From NCBI GenBank assembly GCA_947491315.1, contig CANLII010000012.1:1-62458 (forward strand): a stretch of 62,458 nucleotides of DNA. The letters are read 5' to 3'. This document shows, piece after piece, positions 19,630 to 29,017 of the stretch (positions within the stretch are counted from its first letter, which is position 1; each line of letters opens with the position of its first letter). The position numbers and the translations under genes are program-made. This stretch comes from Ignavibacteria bacterium (lineage in GTDB: Bacteria; Bacteroidota; Ignavibacteria; Kapaibacteriales; UBA961). Below the pieces are notes generated by a model that was not told where the DNA came from, made no database searches, and was given only the letters and a program-made list of their open reading frames with translations.

Positions 19630-21861
19630 CTACATTCTTCTTAGGAAAAATGTTCTCATCTCGCCTTTCCCTTTTATCTGCATTGTACCTCGATCATGAA
19701 TAGAAATTACTCCGAATGATAAGGTAATCGTATCCGGAAAAGATTCCGATCCTGACATACCACAAAGATTTCGGACAAATGATTCACTTACATGCACTTC
19801 TTCTCTTTGTCCTTGAGATTCCATCCTTGAAGCAGTATTGACAGTATCTCCCCAAAGATCATACGTGTATTTGTGGCCACCAATCACTCCTGCAATGACT
19901 GCTCCACAGTGTAAACCAATTCTTAATTTAATTATATCATGTCCGGGAAAGCGATGTTTCTTTGAAATACCCAATACTCGAAATGCAAATTCAGTAATCC
20001 TTTCAGCGTGATTTTCACGCAAAGTTGGAATACCGCAAGCACCCATATAAGCATCGCCCAGTGTTTTGATCTTTTCTATCCCTAATTCAAGAGCGAGTGC
20101 ATCAAAATCTGTGAAAAGATCATTCAAAGTTCCAACCACTTCAGCCGCCTGTAATTTCAAGGCAGTCTCTGTGAAAGAAACAATATCCGCAAAAATGATA
20201 CTCACATTTTCATATTGCTCCGCTATCATTGTTTCACCTGAAACAATTCGATTTGCAATTTCAATCGGCAAAATATCATGTAGGATTCGTTCTTTCTCTT
20301 TGAATCGAATCAATGACTCTTGATTGGTTCTTTCCATTTGTTCAATCTTGCGAATAAGCTCTAATTCCACAGCTTGCTTTTTTGCTTGTTCATTCATCAC
20401 TTCTTTTTCCAAATCATGATATAATTTGAAATGATGAAATGCTTCCCCAATACGATTAAGAGTTTCATATAATGTTGATATCGAAAGATATGTTCGATAT
20501 TCTTCTCTCTTCTGACCTAACTCAATATGAACTTTCAATGCTTCTTTCAAAAGATTCTCACTTTGCATTGCATCATATTGTTCAAAATCAGGAATACCAT
20601 ATAAATCACCTAATGCTGCTATCCATCCGGCTTCTTCTGCTCTGATGCCAAGTTCATTCGAAATGAGAATTGCCTTTTGTAAATATTCATTGCCTTTGGA
20701 ATAATCCTTAACCGCAATAAAAACCAATCCTAAATTTCCATAAGCAGATGCTGTTTCAGACTTATTCCCAATTTTCTTTGCAATCTGCATTTGAACATTT
20801 AGATACTCCATTGCATCTTGATTTTCCCCTTTTAATCGATATATATCTCCAAGGTTTTTTGCGATATACATTTCTTGATCAGGATTTGGAAATTCCTTCA
20901 ATAACTCCAGAGCTTGCTGATTATACTTCAATGCTTGTTCATGATCACCAAGATCTTTATTAATGGTGGCGATATTTCCAAACTGGCGAATCATCCCAGA
21001 AACATTTTCATGCTCTTCATCAATATTGAGTGCTTTCTGATAACATTCCAATGCCTTTTGAAAATCAGATACAGAGCCATAAACAACTCCCATATTTCCA
21101 TAATACATTGAATGATTTGTGCTTATGCCCAATTGTTCATCAAGATTCATTGCTTTTTTATAATACTCTAGAGCCTTAGTATACTCACCAAGATTACTAT
21201 AAATCACTCCCATATTTCCAAGTATTGAAGCGATACCACTTGCATTCCCCATTGCTTCTTCTTTCTTGAGTGCCGATTTGTAATAAGTTAGAGCATTATC
21301 GAATTCTGAAATACTTACATATGTCATTCCAATATTTGTCTCGCAACTTGCTATTTTTCGATTATCCCCAAGTTGTTTTGCTAACTCCAAACCTTGTAGA
21401 TAATAATTCAGTGCCTCAGTGAATTCTGACAAATAATAATGAAGAACACCAAGATTCATCAGATACTTTGCCATTCCGTCCAAGTCACGCTCTTCAATGC
21501 ATAATTCAAGAGCTTGTTTCATGAAGTCGCGTGATTGCTCGAACATTCCTGCTTGAAGGTATAAGACACCAGCATTTCCATTAATTTGAGAACAGAGTGC
21601 TTTACTCCATGAAGAACCATGTTCTTTCATGAGCTTCATGGAAATTGATGAAGATATCTCTCCCTTATTACGATTTCCTCTCCTCCAATATGACTGAGAT
21701 AGTAGTACATGAATATGTGCCAAATATTCAGGACCAAGTTGCAAGTTTGAGTCTAGAATGCTCAGACAAGCTTCTTCCAATTGTTCATAGTGTCCCAAAT
21801 CCAGTAATGACTGTAATGGGGCAATATTGTATTTGACATTATGTTCTTTTTCTATTATCAT
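19630..21861 (-). CDS. TPR-repeat class III adenylate cyclase
   Basis: 743 residues from ATG 21861, which overlaps the TGA of the Rieske gene by one base; a TTG at 21864 is possible. About ten tetratricopeptide repeats fill residues ~20-440, a coiled coil follows at ~470-540, and the cyclase domain occupies ~555-740. Visible catalytic features are metal-binding Asp in FADIVSF and in LGDAYM, adenine-specifying Lys in EKIKTLGD with Asp in YDLWGDTVN, and the transition-state Asn/Arg pair in NTASRME. No membrane segment is seen, so it is cytosolic. It should make cAMP from ATP, with TPRs as a protein-interaction input. Translational coupling to a periplasmic Rieske lipoprotein is unusual. Confidence 0.88.
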   Translation of the reverse strand: MIIEKEHNVKYNIAPLQSLLDLGHYEQLEEACLSILDSNLQLGPEYLAHIHVLLSQSYWRRGNRNKGEISSSISMKLMKEHGSSWSKALCSQINGNAGVLYLQAGMFEQSRDFMKQALELCIEERDLDGMAKYLMNLGVLHYYLSEFTEALNYYLQGLELAKQLGDNRKIASCETNIGMTYVSISEFDNALTYYKSALKKEEAMGNASGIASILGNMGVIYSNLGEYTKALEYYKKAMNLDEQLGISTNHSMYYGNMGVVYGSVSDFQKALECYQKALNIDEEHENVSGMIRQFGNIATINKDLGDHEQALKYNQQALELLKEFPNPDQEMYIAKNLGDIYRLKGENQDAMEYLNVQMQIAKKIGNKSETASAYGNLGLVFIAVKDYSKGNEYLQKAILISNELGIRAEEAGWIAALGDLYGIPDFEQYDAMQSENLLKEALKVHIELGQKREEYRTYLSISTLYETLNRIGEAFHHFKLYHDLEKEVMNEQAKKQAVELELIRKIEQMERTNQESLIRFKEKERILHDILPIEIANRIVSGETMIAEQYENVSIIFADIVSFTETALKLQAAEVVGTLNDLFTDFDALALELGIEKIKTLGDAYMGACGIPTLRENHAERITEFAFRVLGISKKHRFPGHDIIKLRIGLHCGAVIAGVIGGHKYTYDLWGDTVNTASRMESQGQREEVHVSESFVRNLCGMSGSESFPDTITLSFGVISIHDRGTMQIKGKGEMRTFFLRRM

Positions 21862-22337
21862 CAAAATTCAATCGTGATGCTCTTTGCTGTTGAATTATAT
21901 GTCACTGTGAATGTTTGAGCGGATGCACTTGATTGACCACCAATATTCTGCGCAAAATTCCCTTCGCTTAGTCCGAATTCCGCTCCATGATTTGGACATA
22001 CTGCTTTATTACCTGAGGGTACACCGATGGTGCCACCTTCATGTGGACAATAACTCGACATCGCACGGAATTTATCTTGCGAAGTACGGACCACAATCAC
22101 GGGTCTATTCCCATTCATGTTTGCGCCAAATGAGCGTCGAATGAATCCACCATTATTTGCCAATGTCGGTTCATTATCCAAAAGTACTGTCACCTTCTCA
22201 CCGGTGAGTGGACTTGTAGGATTATCATCATCTGAACATCCTGATGTACATAAGCTCATTATCATAGCACTTGAAACAATGGGTAATATTCCCATGGTAC
22301 GAATGAATTGTCTGCGATCTACTTGATTCTCTTTCAT
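21861..22337 (-). CDS. Tat-exported Rieske [2Fe-2S] lipoprotein
   Basis: 158 residues. It has a twin-arginine motif (DRRQFIR) followed by a hydrophobic stretch and a lipobox-like TSGC (Cys34). The Rieske ligand set is intact: C97-P-H99 and C114-P-N-H117, with the usual spacing. Folded export with a pre-inserted cluster fits Tat. The family covers cytochrome bc subunits, oxygenase ferredoxins and stand-alone Rieske proteins; no bc-complex or oxygenase genes are near, so this is a stand-alone protein of unknown partner. It is coupled to the adenylate cyclase gene and starts 24 bases after the stop of the M43 protease gene. Confidence 0.88.
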   Translation of the reverse strand: MKENQVDRRQFIRTMGILPIVSSAMIMSLCTSGCSDDDNPTSPLTGEKVTVLLDNEPTLANNGGFIRRSFGANMNGNRPVIVVRTSQDKFRAMSSYCPHEGGTIGVPSGNKAVCPNHGAEFGLSEGNFAQNIGGQSSASAQTFTVTYNSTAKSITIEF

Positions 22338-22361
22338 GGTAACTACTAAATGCTTGATAAT

Positions 22362-24494
22362 TTAATGCTTGATAATTGATTGCGAACGAATGCGATGTCC
22401 TGCATGATCGATCAGAGAAATCACATACATACCTGTAGCCAAATCCTGTAATGAAATTTCCTGCAATGATTGCTCAAGTGGAATACGCTTCATTTCAATG
22501 CCGGTGATTGAATGGATTACGAAGGCTCCACCTATAGGCATATCACTGTTGAAATCAATCATGATATTGTCATTCGTTGGATTCGGCTTGATGGTAAATG
22601 ATTCAACCATGACTTGTTCTTCTGCGGATAATGCAATTGAGCAATCCGCACCGGCAGCAATGCCTTCATTTGGTTTTTCATTGTATTGATATTCAAGCAA
22701 TGTACATCCATTTGATGCGGATACTGCCATGCGCATCCATCCATAATGGAAGGCATCACCAGCTTGAATGCGAAATCCAACATAGCCGGTTTTACCGTCA
22801 AGCGCGGTATGCTCCGGACCATGCAATATAATAGGTGCGCCTCCTTGATTCCATTCATTATCGGAACCAATCACTGTGCCCGGCTCGAGGAAGACCACTT
22901 TTGAGCTCATTGCTGATTCAGTTATGAAACCACGGCCATAGTTCTCAATAGCATACACATCATTATTCTTCCACATGCCATAATAGCGTGGGAATGGACC
23001 TTGCAATTCAAAAAGGTTCCATGTTGTGTCCGCACTTGCTCGAACATATATATCCACACATGTCTTCTTCCACGGATCTCTGAACTCCAGACGCAACTGT
23101 GTTGACATATTCACGATTGCTTTATCCGCACCTTCGGAAAATGCTTCTTCAAATAATGTGAATATGAGCGATGCCTTTGTATCATTTGATGCATGCTTCA
23201 CGGCCTTTCCGGATATAGTCATCGTGGCAAATGTTCCATCACCGGAAACAATAATATTTTCTTTGAGTCCATCTGGCAATTCAATCGGGGAATAATGTTC
23301 TCCCGAAATCAAAGGATTTCCCTTCATGCCAAACTTCGCGCCATTGCTCGCATAAATGATAATTGAGCTACCATCTAAACTACCATCATTGATCAATGCC
23401 TCTCTGAGATATTGCGTTGAATATGAAATGAAAGGCGAATCCAAACAAGTGTCTTTGCTATTAGGAGACAATAAACCTGTTGCCACAAGATTTGATGGTT
23501 GCCATAATGTGCTTCTACCGGGATGCTTCATAGCGGCGTCCATGCGTGCAACTTGATCAATCGTGAAATTCTTATAACAAGTGGTATTATAATCCATGTA
23601 ATTTTCACCATTGATGATTCCATTGCATCGAGTTGCATCGCAACCGGCGGCCGCAATATCTGTCGGAGGAGTATCATCACATAAATCACCTGCACCCGTG
23701 CATGAACTTCCTTCAAATGTATGGCGAAGATCAAGAGAATGTCCAATCTCATGCGTGAATGTTTGATTGAACTCCAAGTAATTATACGATGAACCACCTT
23801 TGCCGAGATAGACATAATTGTACACCATGCGAGCGATATCATTATCACTCATCCAAGTTGATGGATACCAGCAAACCCCGGAATTATTGAAGACATTATT
23901 CGCATATATATCATTCTGAACATAGACATTGAAGTACTTATAATTATCCCAAGCATAAGTGCGAATTTGATTTTCCCAGCTGGGTCCGATATTGCCGAAT
24001 CCACCCTGACGATCTTGATAATACATCACGCCATTGGTGGGCTTTCCATAAGGATCTCTTTTAGCAAGTGCAAATCTGATTTTTGAGTATGACTTCGTGT
24101 TTTTGAATACGGGATTCACGGTTCCATAATCAGCATCCGTTCCGGCAAATGTGCGATTCAAATCTTCGATTGCATATTCCAATTGAGCAAGAGGAACACC
24201 GGCTTCACCTTTTGGATGAAACACATGAAACACAATGGGAATGATTTGCACACATGCAGTATCAGGCATATCATATATACCTAATCCTGCCTCTCCATTC
24301 CGTTTCCTTTGAATCTTCGGTATGGGTCTATATGATGGATCATGCCTCAATTGATGATTCAATGCTTCAATTTCCCTTGAAATACCACGATCATGAGATT
24401 CCAAACCACCGGGAATGGGTTCTTTCGGTAATTGTTGAGCATTCGCGATCATACTCATGATCAGAAAGAGAAATGCAGTGTAGAATATGTTCAT
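22362..24494 (-). CDS. M43 (pappalysin/cytophagalysin-type) metalloprotease, T9SS-secreted
   Basis: 710 residues with a signal peptide (about 1-19). The zinc site is HEIGHSLDLRHTF at about residue 250, the extended HExxHxxxxxH metzincin motif. The Gly usual in HExxHxxGxxH is Asp here. Downstream GDLCDDTPP and NYMDY are typical of M43 enzymes, the latter including the Met-turn. The C-terminal ~75 residues (IKPNPTNDNIMIDF ... TGMYVISLI) form a T9SS sorting domain, so the enzyme acts at or beyond the cell surface. It is the first gene of a minus-strand run with the Rieske and cyclase genes (gap 24 bases) and is divergent from alkB. Confidence 0.9.
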   Translation of the reverse strand: MNIFYTAFLFLIMSMIANAQQLPKEPIPGGLESHDRGISREIEALNHQLRHDPSYRPIPKIQRKRNGEAGLGIYDMPDTACVQIIPIVFHVFHPKGEAGVPLAQLEYAIEDLNRTFAGTDADYGTVNPVFKNTKSYSKIRFALAKRDPYGKPTNGVMYYQDRQGGFGNIGPSWENQIRTYAWDNYKYFNVYVQNDIYANNVFNNSGVCWYPSTWMSDNDIARMVYNYVYLGKGGSSYNYLEFNQTFTHEIGHSLDLRHTFEGSSCTGAGDLCDDTPPTDIAAAGCDATRCNGIINGENYMDYNTTCYKNFTIDQVARMDAAMKHPGRSTLWQPSNLVATGLLSPNSKDTCLDSPFISYSTQYLREALINDGSLDGSSIIIYASNGAKFGMKGNPLISGEHYSPIELPDGLKENIIVSGDGTFATMTISGKAVKHASNDTKASLIFTLFEEAFSEGADKAIVNMSTQLRLEFRDPWKKTCVDIYVRASADTTWNLFELQGPFPRYYGMWKNNDVYAIENYGRGFITESAMSSKVVFLEPGTVIGSDNEWNQGGAPIILHGPEHTALDGKTGYVGFRIQAGDAFHYGWMRMAVSASNGCTLLEYQYNEKPNEGIAAGADCSIALSAEEQVMVESFTIKPNPTNDNIMIDFNSDMPIGGAFVIHSITGIEMKRIPLEQSLQEISLQDLATGMYVISLIDHAGHRIRSQSIIKH

Positions 24495-24542
24495 ATATAA
24501 CTCCTTGATGACATTATAATGACCACAAAATAGACAAAAGAC

Positions 24543-25169
24543 ATGGAACCGAAAACGGAAAACATGGGTTTCGTAAACATGAATAATACTGCAATTTCCC
24601 TACTTCCTCATGATGGCGAGGCCATATATTATCCCAGTGATTTGCTTCCTCTGTCAAATCCGTCTTGGCTTGACATTCTGACCGATTCAATTGCTTGGTC
24701 GAATGACACCGTAAAAATGTTCGGAAAAACACTGACTCTCAATCGAAAGAGTGCATGGTATGGTGATTCCGGAGCTGCATACTCCTATAGCGGGATTCGT
24801 CGGGAGCCATTGCAGTGGACAGAAGAATTATTGATGATTAAAAAATCATGTGAGGAAGTGTCGAATGCGACCTTTAATTCCGTTCTCTGTAATTACTATC
24901 ATGATGGTAAAGACGGCATGGGATGGCATTGCGATGATGAGCGCGAACTTGGCAAAGAACCCATCATTGTATCAGTGTCTTTCGGTGCGGAACGCATATT
25001 TGCTTTCAAACATCGCAATTCAAAAGAGCGCATAAATATTCGACTGGAACATGGAAGCATGCTCATCATGCGAGGTCAAACACAGCATTCTTGGCAACAT
25101 GCATTACCCAAAAGTACTATCGTGCATGAGCCTAGAATCAATCTCACATTCAGAAATATTCTAATGTGA
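24543..25169 (+). CDS. alkB: AlkB-family 2-oxoglutarate/Fe(II) DNA dealkylase
   Basis: 208 residues. The iron triad is H129-x-D131 (GWHCDD) and H186 (SWQH), and the 2-oxoglutarate-binding pair is R198 and R204 (EPRINLTFR). The layout resembles the AlkB2-like group (NYYHDGKDGMGWH). It repairs alkylated bases such as 1-methyladenine by oxidative demethylation. The start could also be the ATG at 24564. It lies just upstream of umuD-umuC, forming a DNA-damage cluster. The 48-bp divergent gap to the M43 gene must hold both promoters. Confidence 0.92.
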   Translation: MEPKTENMGFVNMNNTAISLLPHDGEAIYYPSDLLPLSNPSWLDILTDSIAWSNDTVKMFGKTLTLNRKSAWYGDSGAAYSYSGIRREPLQWTEELLMIKKSCEEVSNATFNSVLCNYYHDGKDGMGWHCDDERELGKEPIIVSVSFGAERIFAFKHRNSKERINIRLEHGSMLIMRGQTQHSWQHALPKSTIVHEPRINLTFRNILM

Positions 25170-25248
25170 ACAAGATGCCTCGAATAAATCAGTATAATTC
25201 CATAGTTTGCCAACACACACAAATCACTCCTGAAATTCACCGAATATC

Positions 25249-25692
25249 ATGAAAGAAGAAACCACAGTTTTAACGATAATGGGATTCAAAGAATCTCCTC
25301 CGGATAGTTCTTATCCGCTGTTTTTATCAGGTGTGAGTGCCGGTTTTCCTTCGCCTGCCGAAGATTATATTGACAAAAGACTTTCACTTGACGAATATCT
25401 AATCCAAAACAAAACGGCAACATTTTTCGTGCAAGTGAGTGGCACTTCCATGGTGAATGCAGGCATTTCAGATGGCTCGCTTGTTGTCGTGGACAGATCA
25501 CTCAAAGCTCAGTCTGGTGATATCGTTGTTGCAATCGTGAACAATGAATTTCTCATCAAAAGAATTGAGATGCGTGGTTCCGAATGCTTCTTACATGCCG
25601 AAAATGAAAAATATGGAACCGTAACACTCAATGAAAATTCCGGTGATTGCATTTGGGGTGTGGTCACTTCCTGTATTCAAAAATTCCGATGA
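25249..25692 (+). CDS. umuD: UmuD-like S24 self-cleaving protein (DNA polymerase V subunit)
   Basis: 147 residues. The region GFPSPAEDYIDKRLSLDEYL is typical of UmuD, with an Ala31-Gly32 cleavage site (Cys-Gly in E. coli). The Ser-Lys dyad is Ser67 (SGTSM) and Lys104 (LIKRIE). RecA-stimulated autocleavage would give UmuD', which pairs with UmuC for translesion synthesis. Three bases separate it from umuC. A TATAAT at 25193-25198 lies upstream, but no E. coli-type LexA box is visible. Confidence 0.92.
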   Translation: MKEETTVLTIMGFKESPPDSSYPLFLSGVSAGFPSPAEDYIDKRLSLDEYLIQNKTATFFVQVSGTSMVNAGISDGSLVVVDRSLKAQSGDIVVAIVNNEFLIKRIEMRGSECFLHAENEKYGTVTLNENSGDCIWGVVTSCIQKFR

Positions 25693-25695
25693 ATC

Positions 25696-26994
25696 ATGGT
25701 CTTTGCACTTGTTGACGGCAATAACTTTTATGTGAGTTGTGAACGCGTTTTTCAGCCGGCGCTGAGAGGGGTTCCCGTCATTGTACTTTCAAATAATGAT
25801 GGTTGTGCCGTTGCTCGTTCCAATGAAGCAAAAGCCCTTGGAATCAAAATGGGGGATCCATTATTCAAAATCATGGATATTGTCGAGGCACATGATGTCC
25901 AAGTATTTTCCTCCAATTATGAACTCTATGGGGATATGAGTCATCGTGTGGTGGAAACACTCTCTATGTTCACTCCTAACCTTGAAGTCTATTCCATTGA
26001 TGAATCATTTTTGGATATTGAACATATCCCATATTTGGGCCGCACTGCATATTGTAAGGAGATTCGCGACACGGTATTACAATGGACTGGTATTCCGGTT
26101 GGGATCGGTGTTGGGCCAACACGCACATTATCTAAGGTTGCAAATCGTATAGCCAAGAAAAGAAAGGAATGTGAAGGGGTTTTTGTTTTTCCTGAGGATC
26201 CCATTGAACAAGATGCATGGCTGGAGCAGATTCCTGTAGAGGACATTTGGGGTGTTGGATATAGAACGGCTCCACGCTATAAAGGCGCCGGCATCATGAA
26301 TGCCAAAGACTTGAAATATGCCCCACAGGAGTGGATCAAAAAAGAATTCACGATTGTCGGCTTGCGAATGGTGCATGAATTGAATGGAATTTCATGTATC
26401 AGCATTGATGATTTGCCTCAACAGAAAACAATAGTTTGCTCCCGAAGCTTTGGAGAGTATGTCACGGAATTGCATGAACTCACAGAGGCAATAGCAAGAC
26501 ATGCGGAAAGCGCATCGGTGAAACTTCGCGCACAAGGAACGGTTTGCGGCGCTATCTCCATCTCTATTCGCACAAATAATTTCTCCCCGAAATATCCGCA
26601 ATATGCCAATTCAACTACGGTGAAATGTGAAATTCCCACTCAATATTCTCCCGATTTGGTGCATGCAGCAATTGAAGGTGTAAAAAGGATCTACAAAGAA
26701 GGATATCATTACAAAAAATGCGGTGTGATGCTCCATGATATTTGTCCGAAAGAAAGTGTACAACAGTCTCTCTTCATCGAACAAAACATCGTGCGTAATT
26801 CCGCATTGATGGAGGCAGTGGACAGTATTAATCTACGATATGGGAGAAGAATGATTCGCAGTGGAGCCAGTGGAGGTCCGGCAGAAAATAAACGCAAATG
26901 GAATATGCGCAGGGACAGAAAATCACCGGCTTATACGACGCGATGGAATGAATTACCTCATTTGAATACCGATCTTCCACCGAACAACATCTGA
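25696..26994 (+). CDS. umuC: Translesion DNA polymerase V catalytic subunit, Y family
   Basis: 432 residues, full length for UmuC. The first catalytic Asp is in [15 protein letters not shown], and the Asp-Glu pair is in YSIDESFLD (near residue 100). Helix-hairpin-helix and little-finger regions follow, then a DUF4113-like tail ([13 protein letters not shown] ... [12 protein letters not shown]) typical of UmuC rather than DinB. It bypasses lesions together with UmuD'. Operon with umuD. Its 3' end overlaps the convergent TPR gene by 37 bases. Confidence 0.95.
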   Translation: MVFALVDGNNFYVSCERVFQPALRGVPVIVLSNNDGCAVARSNEAKALGIKMGDPLFKIMDIVEAHDVQVFSSNYELYGDMSHRVVETLSMFTPNLEVYSIDESFLDIEHIPYLGRTAYCKEIRDTVLQWTGIPVGIGVGPTRTLSKVANRIAKKRKECEGVFVFPEDPIEQDAWLEQIPVEDIWGVGYRTAPRYKGAGIMNAKDLKYAPQEWIKKEFTIVGLRMVHELNGISCISIDDLPQQKTIVCSRSFGEYVTELHELTEAIARHAESASVKLRAQGTVCGAISISIRTNNFSPKYPQYANSTTVKCEIPTQYSPDLVHAAIEGVKRIYKEGYHYKKCGVMLHDICPKESVQQSLFIEQNIVRNSALMEAVDSINLRYGRRMIRSGASGGPAENKRKWNMRRDRKSPAYTTRWNELPHLNTDLPPNNI

Positions 26995-27989
26995 TTCATC
27001 TTTTGTGGGGGCTGATGCGAATCAATCCAAGAACGCATTTCTTGCACTTTGGCCTGATTTAAACGCACCCATGTTTCATTTTTAGGATCAGTGTTCAAAC
27101 TTGATAAACTATGCGAGAATGCTTCGCAATGTCCTGAATTCTGCAAACCATAGAATGTATGCGCATACAGATCCGACCAAAGATGATGCCCTTTTTCAAT
27201 GAGAGATTCTAGACTACCAAGAAATAGGCACAAATTATTGCTAAAAGAAGAATCCTTCGATCTCTGTTTTAAATCACTCAGAGATGTATAAACACTCTGA
27301 AAAATTGAATCTCCAGGAAATACTCCTATATGCAATTGACCACCGGATATGTCAAACATTGATTCAACTTTTGAATAAAGCATTTCCTCGATCGAAGATG
27401 CATTGTAAATCTCAGGATCGAGATATAATACATAAGCATAACATAATGCCGACCTGAAATTATCACCTCTATTTGAAAATACATTTCCCAAAAGTACATG
27501 ACTATTCACATGGCCGGGTCGCATTTGTAATGCATGATACAATGCTTCTTCGGACTTCGTCAAATTACCAATATCATAATATGCCAATGCCAAATTATAA
27601 TGTAATTGATGCATAGTCCGAAACTTCGTCAAACCCTCAAGATATACCTGAATCGCATCCTGGATTTTTCCGGACATGTTCAATGCCGAGCCAAGCATCA
27701 AATATGCCCCTTGTTGCTGTTTACTATCAAGATCAATGACTTTCCGACTAAATTGTGCGGCTTCATCAAAGCGTCTCATAGCAAGCAAGGTATAGGCCAT
27801 TTCATATTGAACCAATCCCGATATGCTGTCATGCTTCAATGCTTTCTTATAGAATATTAGGGCTTGATCATAATTACCAACATCATGTTGTGCATTCCCT
27901 TTTCTTAGTAATTCTATAAGCTCCTTGCCTTCTCGGGCAATGAGATTTGAAGATGTCAAAAGAATAAGTAGAGTCAGAACGAATTTCAT
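26958..27989 (-). CDS. Exported tetratricopeptide-repeat protein
   Basis: 343 residues with a signal peptide (about 1-18). TPR motifs run from about 20 to 190 (e.g. [54 protein letters not shown]). The C-terminal ~150 residues have no recognised domain. It is likely periplasmic and mediates protein contacts; partners unknown. It overlaps the end of umuC on the opposite strand. The HMA-CDF transporter gene upstream is separated by 118 bases. Confidence 0.75.
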   Translation of the reverse strand: MKFVLTLLILLTSSNLIAREGKELIELLRKGNAQHDVGNYDQALIFYKKALKHDSISGLVQYEMAYTLLAMRRFDEAAQFSRKVIDLDSKQQQGAYLMLGSALNMSGKIQDAIQVYLEGLTKFRTMHQLHYNLALAYYDIGNLTKSEEALYHALQMRPGHVNSHVLLGNVFSNRGDNFRSALCYAYVLYLDPEIYNASSIEEMLYSKVESMFDISGGQLHIGVFPGDSIFQSVYTSLSDLKQRSKDSSFSNNLCLFLGSLESLIEKGHHLWSDLYAHTFYGLQNSGHCEAFSHSLSSLNTDPKNETWVRLNQAKVQEMRSWIDSHQPPQKMNQMLFGGRSVFK

Positions 27990-28107
27990 AGGGAATTTCC
28001 ATCGTGGTGCAATGGCAAGGAGCTGGTATTTGGAAAAAAGTTATATCCACATACTCCATGTGTATAAGTGTAATAAGATGTGGAAAACCTTACCGAATGT
28101 ATAAAAT

Positions 28108-28896
28108 TTAACGAAGTCTTAAAATTCTGAATGCTCCTCTGAGGACAAATCCGAAGACTATAAAGCCAATGATAAGATCCGGATATGTGGACCCAAAATA
28201 AAGCGTGCATATTCCTGCGAGGATAACTCCAGCATTAACAAGCACATCGGTTGATGTAAAAATCATACTTGCTTGCATATGCGGTTCATCGCTTTGTTGT
28301 TTTTGCAGTATGCGCATGCTCATGAGATTACCGGCCATTGCAATGAGTGAAATGATAATCATGGTGGAATATTCAGGTACTTCCGTTCCAAGAATTGTTC
28401 TCTTTAAACATTCAAAAAAACCAAAAATACCCAAACTCAATTGCATGAATCCGCTCAATGTGGCTATTCGGGTTTTCAAAGCTCTGGAGCCTGAAATGAC
28501 AAATAATGAAAGACCATACACCATTGCATCGGCAAGCATATCAAGACTATCTGCAAATAGTCCGATAGACCCAGAAATATATCCGGCAATCGCTTCAATG
28601 AAAAATAGACTTGCATTAATAAGCAATACAGATTTCAATGCAGAAGCCTGATTTCCCGATTCATTGATCATTCCTTCATAATCAGTGGTTTCTTCATGCT
28701 TGGCTCCAAGTCCGAGAGGATGGAGTCGTTCCATGATGAAACTAAGATCTGTATCATGAATAATCGTTAGCATTCGATTTGGAAAATCTGCCTTCATGGA
28801 ATGAATTTTGGGTACATCTTGCAAAGCCATGCGAATCATGGCTTCTTCGGATGGACAATCCATTGCATCAATGCGAATTCGACTGGAAGAACTCAT
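28108..28896 (-). CDS. Cation diffusion facilitator with N-terminal HMA-like domain
   Basis: 262 residues from ATG 28896 (a TTG at 28920 is also in frame). Residues ~5-70 resemble a heavy-metal-associated domain with MDCPSEE (a single Cys14 instead of CxxC). Six hydrophobic segments follow, with CDF-type acidic residues ADSLDMLAD (D116, D119, D123) and H206 with D217 (HMQAS ... STDVL). CDF proteins export Zn2+ or similar divalent metals from the cytoplasm by proton antiport. The metal is not determinable. The gene is divergent from a MarR regulator gene, and an inverted repeat lies between them. Confidence 0.8.
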   Translation of the reverse strand: MSSSSRIRIDAMDCPSEEAMIRMALQDVPKIHSMKADFPNRMLTIIHDTDLSFIMERLHPLGLGAKHEETTDYEGMINESGNQASALKSVLLINASLFFIEAIAGYISGSIGLFADSLDMLADAMVYGLSLFVISGSRALKTRIATLSGFMQLSLGIFGFFECLKRTILGTEVPEYSTMIIISLIAMAGNLMSMRILQKQQSDEPHMQASMIFTSTDVLVNAGVILAGICTLYFGSTYPDLIIGFIVFGFVLRGAFRILRLR

Positions 28897-28925
28897 AAAT
28901 CCTCGTGAAACAGTCTGCAAAATAC

Positions 28926-28933
28926 TATGTTTG
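28926..28933 (+). promoter_or_regulatory. Possible -7 element for the marR gene
   Basis: TATGTTTG matches TAnnTTTG on the plus strand, 85 bases before the MarR start. No -33 was assigned. Confidence 0.3.
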
Positions 28934-28952
28934 CATTACCTTCTCAATTACT

Positions 28953-28983
28953 GTTGATTATTGAATTTCTGAGGATAATCAAC
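28953..28983. promoter_or_regulatory. Putative MarR operator: perfect 9-bp inverted repeat
   Basis: GTTGATTAT (28953-28961) and its exact complement ATAATCAAC (28975-28983) are separated by 13 bases. The arm centres are 22 bp apart, about two helical turns. It lies in the divergent region between the CDF transporter and MarR genes, where an autoregulatory MarR operator is expected. Confidence 0.5.
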
Positions 28984-29017
28984 TGTACATCAAATAATTC
29001 ATATTATCTGGTTAAGC

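Noticed and set aside
25170-25248. LexA/SOS box upstream of umuD
   Set aside because: No CTGT-N8-ACAG or clear palindrome found; only a TATAAT is present.
28041-28088. DnaA-box-like pair (TTATATCCACA and TGTGGAAAA) as a replication origin
   Set aside because: Both boxes are imperfect, there are only two, and no dnaA, dnaN or AT-rich unwinding region accompanies them.
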